64,000 nt of DNA from Parabacteroides sp. FAFU027 (GCF_022808675.1 NZ_JAKZKV010000006.1:286934-350933), one strand, 5' to 3'; numbered from the stretch's first letter, positions 1-9,082 are shown. Translations and numbers: made by a program. Notes: generated by a model from the letters alone, not told the origin.

Positions 1-639
1 AGAGTCGCGGGTAGTACCGGCAATGTCGGTTACGATGTTGCGGTCTTCATCCATGAAAGCATTCACGATAGAAGATTTACCTGCGTTCGGACGGCCTACG
101 ATTGCAAAACGGGGCAATACCTCCATCGGCTCTTCTTCCGGTTTCTTGGTGAATTTCGAAATCACCAAATCCAGAAAGTCTCCGGTTCCCAATCCGTTGA
201 TAGCCGAAAGAATAATCGGATCACCCAGCCCAAGTCCGTAGAACTCGGCAGCCTGGTATTGCAATTCGTGGATATCCACTTTATTGGCAACCAGAATCAC
301 CGGTTTATCAGTACGGCGAAGGATCTTAGCCACATGCTCATCGAGATCGGTAATACCGCTGATTACATCAACTACGAAAAGAATCACGTCGGCCTCTTCC
401 ATAGCGATGCCCACCTGTTTGTTGATCTCCTCTTCGAATACGTCATCCGAGTTAACCACCCAACCGCCGGTGTCAATGATTGAAAATTCCTGACCACCCC
501 ATTCAACCTTACCGTATTGGCGGTCGCGGGTAGTTCCGGCTTGTTCATTTACGATGGCCTGGCGACTCTCTGTCAGGCGGTTAAACAGCGTCGATTTTCC
601 CACGTTGGGGCGTCCAACAATTGCAGCTATATTTCCCAT
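1..639 (-). CDS. der: Ribosome assembly GTPase Der (EngA), 3' end cut off
   Basis: Der is a double-GTPase-domain protein needed for maturation of the 50S ribosomal subunit. The visible 213 codons start at the ATG ending at 639 and run off the left edge. The first G domain is complete: P-loop GRPNVGKS near residue 8, the G2/G3 region with TTRD and DTGG, and the NKVD specificity motif near residue 118. The second G domain begins with a second P-loop (GRPNAGKS) and a second TTRD, and is cut there. Two P-loops in one chain distinguish Der from Era, which lies just upstream. A promoter-like box (TATCTTTG on the minus strand, 712-719) precedes the gene, so it probably has its own transcript. Certain as to family; the C-terminal KH-like domain is outside the window. 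Confidence 0.97.
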   Translation of the reverse strand, partial: MGNIAAIVGRPNVGKSTLFNRLTESRQAIVNEQAGTTRDRQYGKVEWGGQEFSIIDTGGWVVNSDDVFEEEINKQVGIAMEEADVILFVVDVISGITDLDEHVAKILRRTDKPVILVANKVDIHELQYQAAEFYGLGLGDPIILSAINGLGTGDFLDLVISKFTKKPEEEPMEVLPRFAIVGRPNAGKSSIVNAFMDEDRNIVTDIAGTTRDS

Positions 640-680
640 GTAGCAAATAATTTCCTTATGAATGAATCAAAATGCAGGCT

Positions 681-719
681 AAAAAATCCTCAGACGGGAT
701 TTTTCAGCCCGCAAAGATA
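681..719 (-). promoter_or_regulatory. Promoter box and leader hairpin of der
   Basis: On the minus strand TATCTTTG (712-719) matches the Bacteroidetes -7 consensus TAnnTTTG. Just downstream, 681-704 can fold into a hairpin (AAAAATCC / GGATTTTT) ending in a T-run, which looks like a small terminator or attenuator in the der leader. The sequence match is seen; the function is inferred. Confidence 0.45.
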
Positions 720-796
720 CGACTTTACTTTGGATAAATAAAACTAAATCAAAAGCTTACGGACTTAATCCATCATAAAAGAGCATGCTGTTTCGG

Positions 797-2053
797 TCAA
801 TTAAACAGCGTAATTAACAATCTAATGTTCAAATAGGTAACGATGGCTGCGATGGTCAGGAGTACAAACTTCAGATATGTGCCGTTGGCGTATTGTCCCA
901 TCACCTTCTTCGACGAGGTCAGGTAGATTTGCAGGAAAATGGTAAACGGAAGTTGGATACTGAGCGCCATTTGCGAGTATATCAGACCTTTAAACGGATC
1001 ACCGATGAAGAATATAATAAGCAATGCCGTAAACAATGAAATATAAACCCCCATCCGGCTGTGGTTATCTTTCAGGTCAATAGGTTCCCCGTACAATCCG
1101 GCAAAGATAGAGCCGCCCGCCATGGCTGAAGTAATCGTGGATGATATCCCCGATAAAAGCAAGGCCAGGGCAAAAATCACCGCCGCCGCATTCCCCAACA
1201 ACGGGACAAGCATATCCCGGGCCTGCTGAAGTTCAGAGGCATGCACATGATTCTTGAAAAATACCGCCGCTGCCATGATAATCATCGAGCTATTGATCGC
1301 CCATCCCACAATCATCGAAAGCAAGGTGTCGTAAAATTCATACTTCAGTTGTTTGCGAATGACAGCGTCATCTTCCAGATTCCAATGGCGGCTCTGGATA
1401 ATTTCGGAGTGCAGGAAAAGGTTGTGCGGCATGACCACAGCGCCCAATACGCTCATCACAATCACCATGGCTCCATCTGGAATTTCCGGTTTTACCCATC
1501 CAATGGCCGCTTCGTGCCAACTGATATCTGCAATGGCAAGCTCATAAATAAAAGACAAGCCGATGAGAGAAACGAATCCGACAATCCAGCGTTCCAGTTT
1601 CCGGTAGCTATTTGATAATACAATAGCCAGAATGGTAACCACAACGATTACCGCTCCGATTTTTATGGGAATATGAAACAGCATCTTCAATGCGATGGCT
1701 CCCCCAAGTATTTCCGCGAGAGAGGTGGATATGGAGGCAAGAATAGCGGAACCGATTATCGGGCGGGAGACCACCCGGGGCAGATATTTATTGGCCGCTT
1801 CACTCAGGCAGAGACCGGTCGCTATCCCTAAGTGCGCCACGTTGTGCTGGAGCACGATGAGCATGATGGTGGACAATGTCACCATCCAGAGTAAAGTATA
1901 TCCGTATTCCGCTCCGGCGGCCAGATTCGATGCCCAGTTACCCGGATCGATAAATCCGACGGTTACCAGCAATCCCGGCCCGATGTATTTGAAGACCTCA
2001 AAGCTGATGGGCTTATGGTCTTTGCGTTTTAAGTCTTTGAAAAATCCTAGCAT
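797..2053 (-). CDS. mntH: Nramp-family divalent metal transporter (MntH type)
   Basis: Proton-coupled importer of Mn2+/Fe2+ in the inner membrane, 418 residues with about 11 hydrophobic segments. TM1 carries the canonical metal site DPGNW (near residue 37) and TM6 carries MPHN (near residue 209), the two unwound helices that bind the metal in Mn/Fe-type Nramp proteins. This contrasts with the second Nramp-related gene at 17202-18443, which has neither motif. The gene sits between der and era on the same strand but behind the era terminator (2168-2204), so it appears to be an insertion into an otherwise standard gene order. Start ATG at 2053. Family assignment is strong; the exact metal is inferred from the motif. 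Confidence 0.93.
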   Translation of the reverse strand: MLGFFKDLKRKDHKPISFEVFKYIGPGLLVTVGFIDPGNWASNLAAGAEYGYTLLWMVTLSTIMLIVLQHNVAHLGIATGLCLSEAANKYLPRVVSRPIIGSAILASISTSLAEILGGAIALKMLFHIPIKIGAVIVVVTILAIVLSNSYRKLERWIVGFVSLIGLSFIYELAIADISWHEAAIGWVKPEIPDGAMVIVMSVLGAVVMPHNLFLHSEIIQSRHWNLEDDAVIRKQLKYEFYDTLLSMIVGWAINSSMIIMAAAVFFKNHVHASELQQARDMLVPLLGNAAAVIFALALLLSGISSTITSAMAGGSIFAGLYGEPIDLKDNHSRMGVYISLFTALLIIFFIGDPFKGLIYSQMALSIQLPFTIFLQIYLTSSKKVMGQYANGTYLKFVLLTIAAIVTYLNIRLLITLFN

Positions 2054-2167
2054 AGAAATATCCTATTGATGTAGTATCTGTTCATTTTATCGCTAATGTA
2101 ACAATAGGAGTTGAATGTTTGTTGCCCCGGAAGTATAGAAAGACTGATTTGTGTTGAATTTGTAGAA

Positions 2168-2204
2168 TAAAAAAACCGCAAAGCGGCTGGCTTTACGGTT
2201 TTGA
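2168..2204 (-). terminator. Intrinsic terminator after era
   Basis: Read on the minus strand, AACCGTAAAGC pairs with GCTTTGCGGTT and is followed by a run of T. It ends the yceD-rpmF-fabH-era transcript and separates it from the Nramp gene and der. Confidence 0.8.
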
Positions 2205-2222
2205 AGGATATTTCGGGGATAA

Positions 2223-3104
2223 TTATTTCAGGTCATAACCAAAGTTGCGCAGTGCGCGATCCTTGTTTCTCCAGTCTTTCTCGACTTTAACATAGAGCTC
2301 GAGGAATACTTTCTTGCCAAAGAAGGCTTCGATATCCTTACGGGCTTCCATTCCCACACCTTTAAGTGATTTCCCACCTTTACCGATGATAATCCCTTTC
2401 TGGCTGTCGCGTTCCACGTTAATGACAGCACCAATGCGGATCAATTTGTCATCTTCCTTGAATTGCTCAACTACGACTTCTACCGCGTAAGGAATTTCCT
2501 CTTTGTAGTAAAGAAGAATCTTCTCACGGATAATCTCGGTAACGAAGAAACGGGCCGGCTTGTCGGTCATCGCATCTTTATCGAAGAAGGGAGGAGACTC
2601 AGGCAGCAACTCCTGAATACGTTTCAATAGGTATGCCGTATTGAATTTCTCTTTGGCAGAGATTGGTATGATTTCCGCTTTCGGGAATAGGGATCTCAGT
2701 TGCTCTACCTGCTGCTCCAGTTTTTCCTGGGTAGTTAGGTCGATTTTGTTGATGAGCAAAAGTACAGGAACTTCCACTCCATTTACCTTTTTCAGGAACG
2801 ATTCGTTTTTAGTCACTTTCTCCACCGTGTCGGTGACGTAAAGCAATACGTCAGCGTCCACCAGTGCCGAAGTGGAAAAGTTCAGCATCGATTCCTGAAG
2901 CTTGTAGTTGGGTTCTAATACTCCCGGGGTATCGGAATAAACGATTTGCATCTCTTCGGTATTGACAATACCCATGATGCGGTGACGCGTTGTTTGCGCC
3001 TTTGAGGTGATAATAGAGATGCGTTCGCCGACAAGGGCGTTCATCAGTGTGGACTTGCCCACATTGGGGTTTCCTACGATATTTACAAAACCTGCTTTGT
3101 GCAT
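2223..3104 (-). CDS. era: GTPase Era
   Basis: Era binds the 3' end of 16S rRNA and helps assemble the 30S subunit. The chain is 293 residues: an N-terminal Ras-like G domain with P-loop GNPNVGKS (near residue 10), TTRH, DTPG and NKID, then a C-terminal KH domain containing the RNA-binding GKGG loop (near residue 252). The open frame extends upstream to 3167, but the family starts at MHKAGFVNIVG, so the ATG ending at 3104 is chosen. It is the last gene of the minus-strand operon and is followed by a clear terminator. It has the usual length for the family. Confidence 0.97.
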   Translation of the reverse strand: MHKAGFVNIVGNPNVGKSTLMNALVGERISIITSKAQTTRHRIMGIVNTEEMQIVYSDTPGVLEPNYKLQESMLNFSTSALVDADVLLYVTDTVEKVTKNESFLKKVNGVEVPVLLLINKIDLTTQEKLEQQVEQLRSLFPKAEIIPISAKEKFNTAYLLKRIQELLPESPPFFDKDAMTDKPARFFVTEIIREKILLYYKEEIPYAVEVVVEQFKEDDKLIRIGAVINVERDSQKGIIIGKGGKSLKGVGMEARKDIEAFFGKKVFLELYVKVEKDWRNKDRALRNFGYDLK

Positions 3105-3221
3105 AAGTTGTTGATTACAGGATGTTAAGTGTTCGATTTGGGATACAAAGATACGTATCAAAAGCAAAAAAACGCACCTTTATAAAGATGCGTTTTTGAG
3201 TATATGGATTGGTATTTAATC

Positions 3222-4220
3222 TTATTTACCGTCGTATCCCCATTTGAGGTAGACTGCACCCCAGGTAAATCCGGCTCCGAATGCTGAGAGGATGATGTTG
3301 TCACCTTTTTTCAGTTGTGGTTCCCATTCTGACAAGCAGAGAGGAAGAGTCGCAGCGCTGGTATTTCCATATTTCTGGATGTTTATCATTACCTTGTCTT
3401 TTGACAATCCCATGCGGTTGGCAGCCGCATCGATGATACGGAGGTTAGCCTGGTGAGGTACGAACCATGCGATATCTTCGTGAGTCAGGTTGTTTTTCTC
3501 CATGATTTCGGCAGAAACATCTGACATATTCGATACGGCATGTTTGAATACGACCTGACCTTCCTGGTAAACAGTGTGCATGTGCTGGTCAACGGTTTCG
3601 TGGTCAGCAGGACGAACCGATCCACCCGCTTTCATTTGCAGGTTAGAATATCCGATACCGTCAGTTTTGAGGATTGCATCCATTACACCGATTTTCTCTT
3701 CAGTCGGTTCTAACAATACAGCCGCAGAAGCATCTCCGAAAAGCGGACAGGTAGTACGGTCGGTATAGTTAGTAATGGATGACATTTTTTCAGCCGCCAC
3801 CACAATGATTTTTTTATATTTTCCGGACTTAATAAATGCCGTTGCAGTCTCCAGTGCAAACAGGAAGCCAGAACAAGCTGCTGATAAGTCGTATGCAAAT
3901 GCGTTTTTGATGCCGTTTTGCTCACCGATAATCGATGCTGTTGAAGGGAAAATATGGTCAGGGGTAGAAGTTGCACAAATGATAAGTTCTACTTCTTCGG
4001 GTTTGGTAGCGGTTTTTTCGAGCAGTTGTTTTACTGCGCGGGCACCCATGTAAGATGAGCCGGCACCTTCTTCTTTGAGGATTCTGCGCTCTTTGATACC
4101 GATGCGGGTCATGATCCACTCATCAGTGGTATCTACCATTTTGGCAAGTTCTTCGTTATCAAGAATGTAATCAGGTACGTATGAGCCGACACCTGTGATT
4201 ACAGCATTAAGTTCTTTCAT
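3222..4220 (-). CDS. fabH: 3-oxoacyl-ACP synthase III (KAS III)
   Basis: Starts fatty acid synthesis by condensing acetyl-CoA with malonyl-ACP. The protein has 332 residues and the full catalytic triad: Cys116 in SAACSGF, His256 in VPHQANLR and Asn286 in YGNTSAA. It sits between rpmF and era, the usual Bacteroidetes order linking ribosome assembly genes with lipid synthesis. A strong hairpin with a T-run (4242-4277) lies between rpmF and fabH, so the amount of fabH transcript is probably set by partial termination there. Confidence 0.97.
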   Translation of the reverse strand: MKELNAVITGVGSYVPDYILDNEELAKMVDTTDEWIMTRIGIKERRILKEEGAGSSYMGARAVKQLLEKTATKPEEVELIICATSTPDHIFPSTASIIGEQNGIKNAFAYDLSAACSGFLFALETATAFIKSGKYKKIIVVAAEKMSSITNYTDRTTCPLFGDASAAVLLEPTEEKIGVMDAILKTDGIGYSNLQMKAGGSVRPADHETVDQHMHTVYQEGQVVFKHAVSNMSDVSAEIMEKNNLTHEDIAWFVPHQANLRIIDAAANRMGLSKDKVMINIQKYGNTSAATLPLCLSEWEPQLKKGDNIILSAFGAGFTWGAVYLKWGYDGK

Positions 4221-4241
4221 TGTATCAGAGGAAATAGCATT

Positions 4242-4277
4242 AAAAAAAATGCCCTAAAAAATAGTCTCTTTTAGGGC
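4242..4277 (-). terminator. Terminator or attenuator between rpmF and fabH
   Basis: On the minus strand GCCCTAAAA (complement of 4269-4277) pairs with TTTTAGGGC (complement of 4251-4259) and is followed by eight T. It lies inside the yceD-rpmF-fabH-era gene string, so it probably terminates only part of the transcripts, keeping the ribosomal protein mRNA more abundant than fabH. That role is inferred. Confidence 0.75.
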
Positions 4278-4310
4278 TATAATTTGATTAAGCTCAAATC
4301 TTTTTTGTGA

Positions 4311-4496
4311 TTATACAGCAGCTTCTTTTTCGATAGCTAATTTTCCTCTGTAGTATCCACATTCACCACATACTGTGTGGTATAGGTGCCATGCGCCACA
4401 GTTAGGACATACTGCCATTGTAGGAGCGATAGCTTTGTCGTGCGTTCTTCTTTTCGCTGTTCTTGTTTTCGATTGTTTTCTCTTAGGATGTGCCAT
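4311..4496 (-). CDS. rpmF: 50S ribosomal protein L32
   Basis: Small structural protein of the large ribosomal subunit, 61 residues. The basic N-terminus begins MAHPKRKQSKTRT, and two CxxC pairs (CPNC near residue 30 and CGEC near residue 43) form the zinc-binding site, so this is the zinc-containing form. It lies 14 bp downstream of yceD and is followed by a terminator-like hairpin. Confidence 0.98.
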   Translation of the reverse strand: MAHPKRKQSKTRTAKRRTHDKAIAPTMAVCPNCGAWHLYHTVCGECGYYRGKLAIEKEAAV

Positions 4497-4510
4497 TTTA
4501 ATAAAACGTT

Positions 4511-5083
4511 TTAATTATTATCCGTAAATTTCTTGAGTTCGTCCCATCGCGGGTCGGTTTCTATTGTATTGTCTTCGGTTTCAATCTCTTCAGTTTCGTA
4601 TTCGACGCTATCTTCGTCATCTTCACTACTTCTGGTAGAGTGTTTCTTCAATTTTGAAGACATAGTTTTGTTGCATTTTCCCGGAGCATGTACATGCTTC
4701 ATCGGGATTGCAAGCGCGATGAATTCGTACAAAAACCAGGCAACATTGATTTCTCCCTCATCTTCGGGGATGACAATCAGGTTGTCGCTTTCTTCGGAAT
4801 ACTCTTTGCCCAATTTGACAAACAGCTTCTCTTCCGTTTCAATGGGGATCTCCACATCATCAAGACATCGGTCACAGGGAACGAAAGCCACACCGTTAAT
4901 CTCGAATTTGAATTCATGCTGGTATGCCGATTTCTTCACCGTCAGCTCGACATTGACTTTGCCTTTCTGCACCTCATTGCCATCGATGTTCTTAAAGAAC
5001 TCGTTGTCCAGGTGAAATTCGAATGTTCGAACATCTGCCTGGTTGCCCTTGAGCGATATGTTGTATGCGTTAAACTTTCCCAA
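4511..5083 (-). CDS. YceD/DUF177 family protein
   Basis: A DUF177 (YceD) protein of 190 residues, almost always encoded just before rpmF. Family work links it to 23S rRNA or ribosome maturation. The conserved CDRCL motif (near residue 72) is present, followed by an acidic stretch. The C-terminal 45 residues are low-complexity and rich in Ser, Glu and Asp. The reading frame opens with TTG at 5083; no in-frame ATG lies near that point and MGKFNAYNISLK matches the family's usual N-terminus, so TTG is accepted as the start. A TACTTTTG promoter box lies just upstream (5106-5113). Confidence 0.9.
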   Translation of the reverse strand: MGKFNAYNISLKGNQADVRTFEFHLDNEFFKNIDGNEVQKGKVNVELTVKKSAYQHEFKFEINGVAFVPCDRCLDDVEIPIETEEKLFVKLGKEYSEESDNLIVIPEDEGEINVAWFLYEFIALAIPMKHVHAPGKCNKTMSSKLKKHSTRSSEDDEDSVEYETEEIETEDNTIETDPRWDELKKFTDNN

Positions 5084-5105
5084 AGCTTCTACTGGTAAAA
5101 CTGCG

Positions 5106-5134
5106 CAAAAGTACGAAAAAAAACTGATTTACAA
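5106..5134 (-). promoter_or_regulatory. Promoter of the yceD-rpmF-fabH-era operon
   Basis: On the minus strand TACTTTTG (5106-5113) fits the Bacteroidetes -7 box, with TTG at 5132-5134 about 18 bp upstream as the -33 element. It is placed about 20-30 bp before the yceD start. Confidence 0.6.
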
Positions 5135-5166
5135 TACCCTCGCTTTTATTTTTTGGAGGAAATGCC

Positions 5167-6357
5167 TCAGTTTGCAGCTTTTAACTCGATGCGAAAAGTG
5201 GTCCCTTTATTGATTTCAGAGGATTTCACGTAGATTTTTCCTTCGTGATATTCTTCAATAATTCTTTTCACCAAAGTGAGTCCAAGTCCCCATCCTCTGG
5301 CTTTTGTGGTAAATCCGGGGCGGAAGATAGTTTTGAACTTTGATTTCGGGATTCCTTTTCCGGTATCGGAAACGTCAATGATTACCATTCCTTCGGCATT
5401 GGTTTTCATTGTGATGGAAATATATCCCACACCATCCATCGCGTCGATTGCATTTTTGCAAAGATTCTCCACGACCCACTCGAAAAGAGGAACACAGAGG
5501 CAGACCGGAATAGGTTCATTGGGCAGGAAGGTTTCAATTTTAACCTTAGCTGAGGTGCGCTTGTTGATGTAGTTGGTCGCATTCTGCAATGTAGGGACAA
5601 TATCCACCGGGATGATTTCCGGTTTGGAACCGATTTTGGAAAAACGGTCGGCTATGATTTTGAGCCGGTTCACGTCTTTGCTCATATCCTGAAGCAGATT
5701 CTCATCTACATTCTTCATGCGTAAAAATTCGGTCCAGGCCATGAGGGATGAAATCGGGGTGCCCAGTTGGTGGGCGGTCTCTTTGGATAGCCCCACCCAG
5801 AGTTGATTCTGTTCGGCCCGCTTGGCACTCCGCACGGCAAAATAGACCACCAGCAGGAATATAGTCATCACCAGAAGCTGGACAAAGGGGTAGTAATTCA
5901 GTTTCTTCAGCAAAATGGAATCATCGTAGTAAAGGTACTGGTAGTTCGCTTCGCTCAGGTTGATAATGATTTTGTTGTCCTGAGCCTTTAACCGTTGCAC
6001 CTCCTTCTTCATAAATGCAGCAGAGTCTTTGGTGGGAATGTCGATATTTTTGTAGGTAATCACATTATCCTTTTCATCAATCAGAACGACAGGGATAGTG
6101 CGGTTACTCTGAAGCACTTTTAGAATCAGCGGAATATCACCTTCATTGGAATCACTGGAAAGAATGCGCATGGCTTCGGCCCATATTTCCACTTTATTAC
6201 GCTCTTCATGAGCGAGTTCGTCAACGAGTTTCCTTGAAAAATAGAGGAAAATGCTCACCAGGGAAATTGAGATGCCGACAATGATAATCGTACCTTTCTG
6301 GCGGTTTTCGTATATCGAATGCATGAAATTTTTCAGGGCAATGCGAAGTTTTTTCAT
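5167..6357 (-). CDS. Membrane sensor histidine kinase
   Basis: Sensor kinase of 396 residues from the ATG at 6357; an upstream frame to 6402 adds 15 unlikely residues. Two transmembrane segments (about 22-40 and 156-174) flank an extracytoplasmic sensor of about 115 residues. The cytoplasmic part has an H-box with His196 in KETAHQLGTP, the variant common in Bacteroidetes kinases, then an N-box (NLCKNAIDAM, Asn302), G1 box DTGKGIP and G2 box GWGLGLTL. No response regulator is adjacent, so the partner is unknown. A TATATTTG box (minus strand, 6380-6387) lies just before the start. The signal it senses cannot be told from the sequence. Confidence 0.9.
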   Translation of the reverse strand: MKKLRIALKNFMHSIYENRQKGTIIIVGISISLVSIFLYFSRKLVDELAHEERNKVEIWAEAMRILSSDSNEGDIPLILKVLQSNRTIPVVLIDEKDNVITYKNIDIPTKDSAAFMKKEVQRLKAQDNKIIINLSEANYQYLYYDDSILLKKLNYYPFVQLLVMTIFLLVVYFAVRSAKRAEQNQLWVGLSKETAHQLGTPISSLMAWTEFLRMKNVDENLLQDMSKDVNRLKIIADRFSKIGSKPEIIPVDIVPTLQNATNYINKRTSAKVKIETFLPNEPIPVCLCVPLFEWVVENLCKNAIDAMDGVGYISITMKTNAEGMVIIDVSDTGKGIPKSKFKTIFRPGFTTKARGWGLGLTLVKRIIEEYHEGKIYVKSSEINKGTTFRIELKAAN

Positions 6358-6384
6358 GAGCTTATATCTCTTCTTTTTGCAAAT

Positions 6385-6419
6385 ATAAAAATAGTGAGCC
6401 AATCGGATTGACTCACTAT
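6385..6419 (-). terminator. Terminator after argD
   Basis: ATAGTGAGCCAAT and ATTGACTCACTAT form a hairpin with a T-rich tail on the minus strand. It ends the arginine cluster and overlaps the promoter of the histidine kinase gene. Confidence 0.75.
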
Positions 6420-6448
6420 CTGTTTATGCGATGTCTTTTTGCTGAAAA

Positions 6449-7570
6449 TCAAATGCAACGGGCAAAACGTTCCAGGAAGATATCTGCCTGCGCTTTGGTC
6501 AGACAAAGCGGCGGCAACAGACGGATTACGTTGGTACCGGTAACGCCGGTAAATACCTTCTGCTCAAACAATAGCTTGCTGCGGATTTCCTTTACCGGTT
6601 GCTCAAACTCCAATCCAATCATCAAACCGAGACCACGAACGTCCTTGATTTGCGGGAATTTTTTCAGTTTGGCCATCAGGTATTCACCCACTTCCAACGC
6701 ATTATCAATCAGTTTTTCGTCTTCCATAATATCAATGACAGAGATAGCAGCCGCACATGCCAGGTGGTTCCCTCCGAAGGTAGTTCCCAGCTGTCCGTGA
6801 ACAGCGGTAAACATCGGGCTAATTAACACACCTCCGATTGGAAATCCGTTGCCCATCCCTTTTGCCACGGTGATGATGTCCGGTTTGATACCGGCATACT
6901 GGTAAGCAAAGAATTTACCGCTACGACCGTAACCGGATTGGATTTCATCCAGAATCAGGATTGTGCCGGTTTTGGTACAAAGCTCACGAAGCTGTTGCAG
7001 GAAGCCGTAGTCAGGTACTTTAATACCACCAATTCCCTGAATACCTTCAATAATCACGGCGCAAACGTCCCCTTTTTCAAGTTCCGACTCTACGGCGTCG
7101 AAGTCGTTCCACGGCAGGAAAGTCACTGGAATATTGTCATTAATCGGAGCAACGATTTTGGGATTGTCAGTCACTTTTACAGCAGCCGAAGTTCTTCCGT
7201 GAAAGCTCTTTTCAAATGAAATCACGCGTGTGCGGCCGGTATGGAAAGAAGCCAGTTTTAGTGCGTTTTCATTCGCCTCTGCTCCTGAGTTAATCAGGAA
7301 AAGGCTGTACTCTTCGCAACCTGAAAGTTTGCCCAGTTTCTCTGCCAGCTCCACTTGCAGCGGATTCTGAACAGAGTTTGAGTAAAAGCCCAGTTTGGCA
7401 GATTGCTCGCTGATGGCTTTTACATATTTCGGATGAGTGTGACCCACCGAAATTACGGCATGTCCGCCGTAAAGGTCGAGGTATTCATTACCCTCGTTAT
7501 CGTAAACCTGGCATCCGCTTCCTTTTTCAATGGTAATATTGAAGAGCGGATATACGTCGAATAGTTTCAT
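6449..7570 (-). CDS. argD: Acetylornithine/succinylornithine aminotransferase
   Basis: PLP-dependent class III aminotransferase that makes N-acyl-ornithine from the N-acyl-glutamate semialdehyde in arginine synthesis. The 373 residues include the PLP-binding GAEAN motif, the LDEIQSG motif with the conserved Asp, and the Schiff-base Lys237 in TVAKGMGNG. It is the last gene of the arginine cluster on the minus strand, after argC. In Bacteroides the pathway uses N-succinyl rather than N-acetyl intermediates, so the true substrate may be succinylated; that point is inferred from related species. Confidence 0.95.
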   Translation of the reverse strand: MKLFDVYPLFNITIEKGSGCQVYDNEGNEYLDLYGGHAVISVGHTHPKYVKAISEQSAKLGFYSNSVQNPLQVELAEKLGKLSGCEEYSLFLINSGAEANENALKLASFHTGRTRVISFEKSFHGRTSAAVKVTDNPKIVAPINDNIPVTFLPWNDFDAVESELEKGDVCAVIIEGIQGIGGIKVPDYGFLQQLRELCTKTGTILILDEIQSGYGRSGKFFAYQYAGIKPDIITVAKGMGNGFPIGGVLISPMFTAVHGQLGTTFGGNHLACAAAISVIDIMEDEKLIDNALEVGEYLMAKLKKFPQIKDVRGLGLMIGLEFEQPVKEIRSKLLFEQKVFTGVTGTNVIRLLPPLCLTKAQADIFLERFARCI

Positions 7571-7660
7571 TTTACGTTTTAGGTTTTAGGTTATACGTTT
7601 TACGTTTTGAGGCGTTCCGTATAAATTAGGTTGTGTTATTTTTAGCTGAACTTGTTTCAT
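7571..7660. repeat. Simple ACGTTTT / AGGTTTT repeat tract
   Basis: Just before argD the DNA holds several near-repeats of TTTTACGTTTTAGG within about 40 bp. It is low-complexity spacer; no function is visible. Confidence 0.4.
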
Positions 7661-7669
7661 CGGCAAACT

Positions 7670-7702
7670 AGACCTGACAGGTTTTCAAAACCTGTCAGGT
7701 CT
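7670..7702. repeat. Palindromic dispersed repeat (copy 1)
   Basis: A perfect 16-bp inverted repeat, AGACCTGACAGGTTTT with a 1-bp centre. A second copy of the same palindrome lies at 29979-30007. It sits in the argC-argD spacer and looks like a dispersed REP-like element. Confidence 0.8.
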
Positions 7703-7721
7703 AAGTTCCCTTGAAACTTAT

Positions 7722-8696
7722 TTAAAACGCACTCGGTTTCAAGTGCAGACCTGCTTTTTCATCCAGGCCAAACATCAGGTTCATGTTGTGAACCGCTTGT
7801 CCCGATGCACCTTTCAGCAGATTGTCGATAATGGAAGTAACGAGCAGCTTGTTGCCGTATTTTTCTACCTGAACGATGCCTTTGTTGGTATTCACCACCT
7901 GTTTCAGATCGATGGTTTTGTTTGCCACAAAGGTAAAAGACTGACCCGCATAAAACTCTTCATACATGCGTATTACATCAGCTACTTCAAGTTCGCAATC
8001 CAGATAGATAGATGCGAAAATTCCGCGTGGAAAGTCACCACGCACCGGAATGAAGTTAATCACGCCATCGTAACCCGCCTGCAGCTGAGCCAACGATTGC
8101 TTGATTTCAGGCAAATGCTGGTGTTTGAACGGTTTGTAGATGGAGATGTTGTTGTTTCTCCAGCTGAAGTGGCTGGTAGCCCCCGGTTTCACCCCAGCGC
8201 CGGTAGAGCCGGTAATGGCATTGACGTGTACTTCTCCTTTCAGTAAACCGTTTTTAGCCAATGGCAACAATGCCAGCTGGATACAAGTCGCAAAGCAGCC
8301 CGGATTAGCTACGTACTGGCTTTTTTTAATCTCTTCGCGGTTCAGTTCAGGCAGACCGTAGATGAATTTATTGCCGTCAGCTTTGAGGCGGAAGTCATTT
8401 GCAAGGTCAATGATTTTCAACGATGCAGGCAGTTCAGCCCCGTTCGTTTCCATAAACTTCTGACTGTCGCCGTGCCCCATGCAAAGGAATAGCACGTCGA
8501 TTTTATCAAAGAGCATCTGGTCGGTAAATTCCAAATCAGTTTCTCCGTACAGTCCCGAGTGGACGTCCGTGATTTTGTTCCCGGCGTTACTGCTACTGTT
8601 TACGAATACGATTTCCACCTCGGGGTGGTTGATTAAAAGTCTCAGCAGTTCGCCGGCCGTATAGCCCGCACCGCCTATGATTCCGGTTTTTATCAT
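7722..8696 (-). CDS. argC: N-acetyl-gamma-glutamyl-phosphate reductase
   Basis: NADPH-dependent reduction of N-acyl-glutamyl phosphate to the semialdehyde. The 324 residues begin with a Rossmann motif GIIGGAGYTAGE, and the catalytic Cys134 lies in NPGCFATC. Typical length for the family. It is separated from argD by a spacer with a palindromic repeat, and a YgbA-like gene lies between it and argG. Confidence 0.96.
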   Translation of the reverse strand: MIKTGIIGGAGYTAGELLRLLINHPEVEIVFVNSSSNAGNKITDVHSGLYGETDLEFTDQMLFDKIDVLFLCMGHGDSQKFMETNGAELPASLKIIDLANDFRLKADGNKFIYGLPELNREEIKKSQYVANPGCFATCIQLALLPLAKNGLLKGEVHVNAITGSTGAGVKPGATSHFSWRNNNISIYKPFKHQHLPEIKQSLAQLQAGYDGVINFIPVRGDFPRGIFASIYLDCELEVADVIRMYEEFYAGQSFTFVANKTIDLKQVVNTNKGIVQVEKYGNKLLVTSIIDNLLKGASGQAVHNMNLMFGLDEKAGLHLKPSAF

Positions 8697-8732
8697 TTTA
8701 TTTTTGCATTAAGGAGAATGAGTTTCAACGAT

Positions 8733-9044
8733 TCAAAAACGCATTAAATCAAAAATGTGCCACGTTGCCAGTATCGGATGGTGAAAAAGCATCCGTGGTC
8801 CTGAGAAACGCATGACCTCACGAGTGATTTTTGCCATATCCGGTTTGTAACAATGTATATTACATTTTTTACAAGCCGGTTTTTTCTCTTTAAACGGGCA
8901 ATGGTCAATCCGCTGAAATGCGTATTCTAACTGTTTCTGACACTTTTCGCAAAGTTGTTTTCCGTGATTATGCTTTGACCGGCAAAAGATATGCATCATC
9001 TTTTCGATGGTCTTCCGCTCACGTTGAAGTCTTTTCTCTCTCAA
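8733..9044 (-). CDS. YgbA-like nitrous oxide-stimulated promoter family protein
   Basis: About 103 residues rich in Cys and His: FCRSKH, a CEKC pair, then CPF, CKKC and CYKPDM, ending REVMRFSGPRMLFHHP, which matches the YgbA family (PF11756) linked to nitrosative stress in enterobacteria. The Cys pattern suggests a metal or iron-sulfur site. The frame stays open to 9239, but those extra codons lie inside a CACGAAT repeat element and resemble nothing. Family similarity starts near REKRLQRER, so the TTG at 9044 is the best guess; ATGs at 9176 and 8999 are alternatives. Its place between argC and argG is unusual. Confidence 0.75.
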   Translation of the reverse strand: MREKRLQRERKTIEKMMHIFCRSKHNHGKQLCEKCQKQLEYAFQRIDHCPFKEKKPACKKCNIHCYKPDMAKITREVMRFSGPRMLFHHPILATWHIFDLMRF

Positions 9045-9082
9045 ACTTAATCGGATTATATTTTTCCAAAGGTTTGTTTTTT

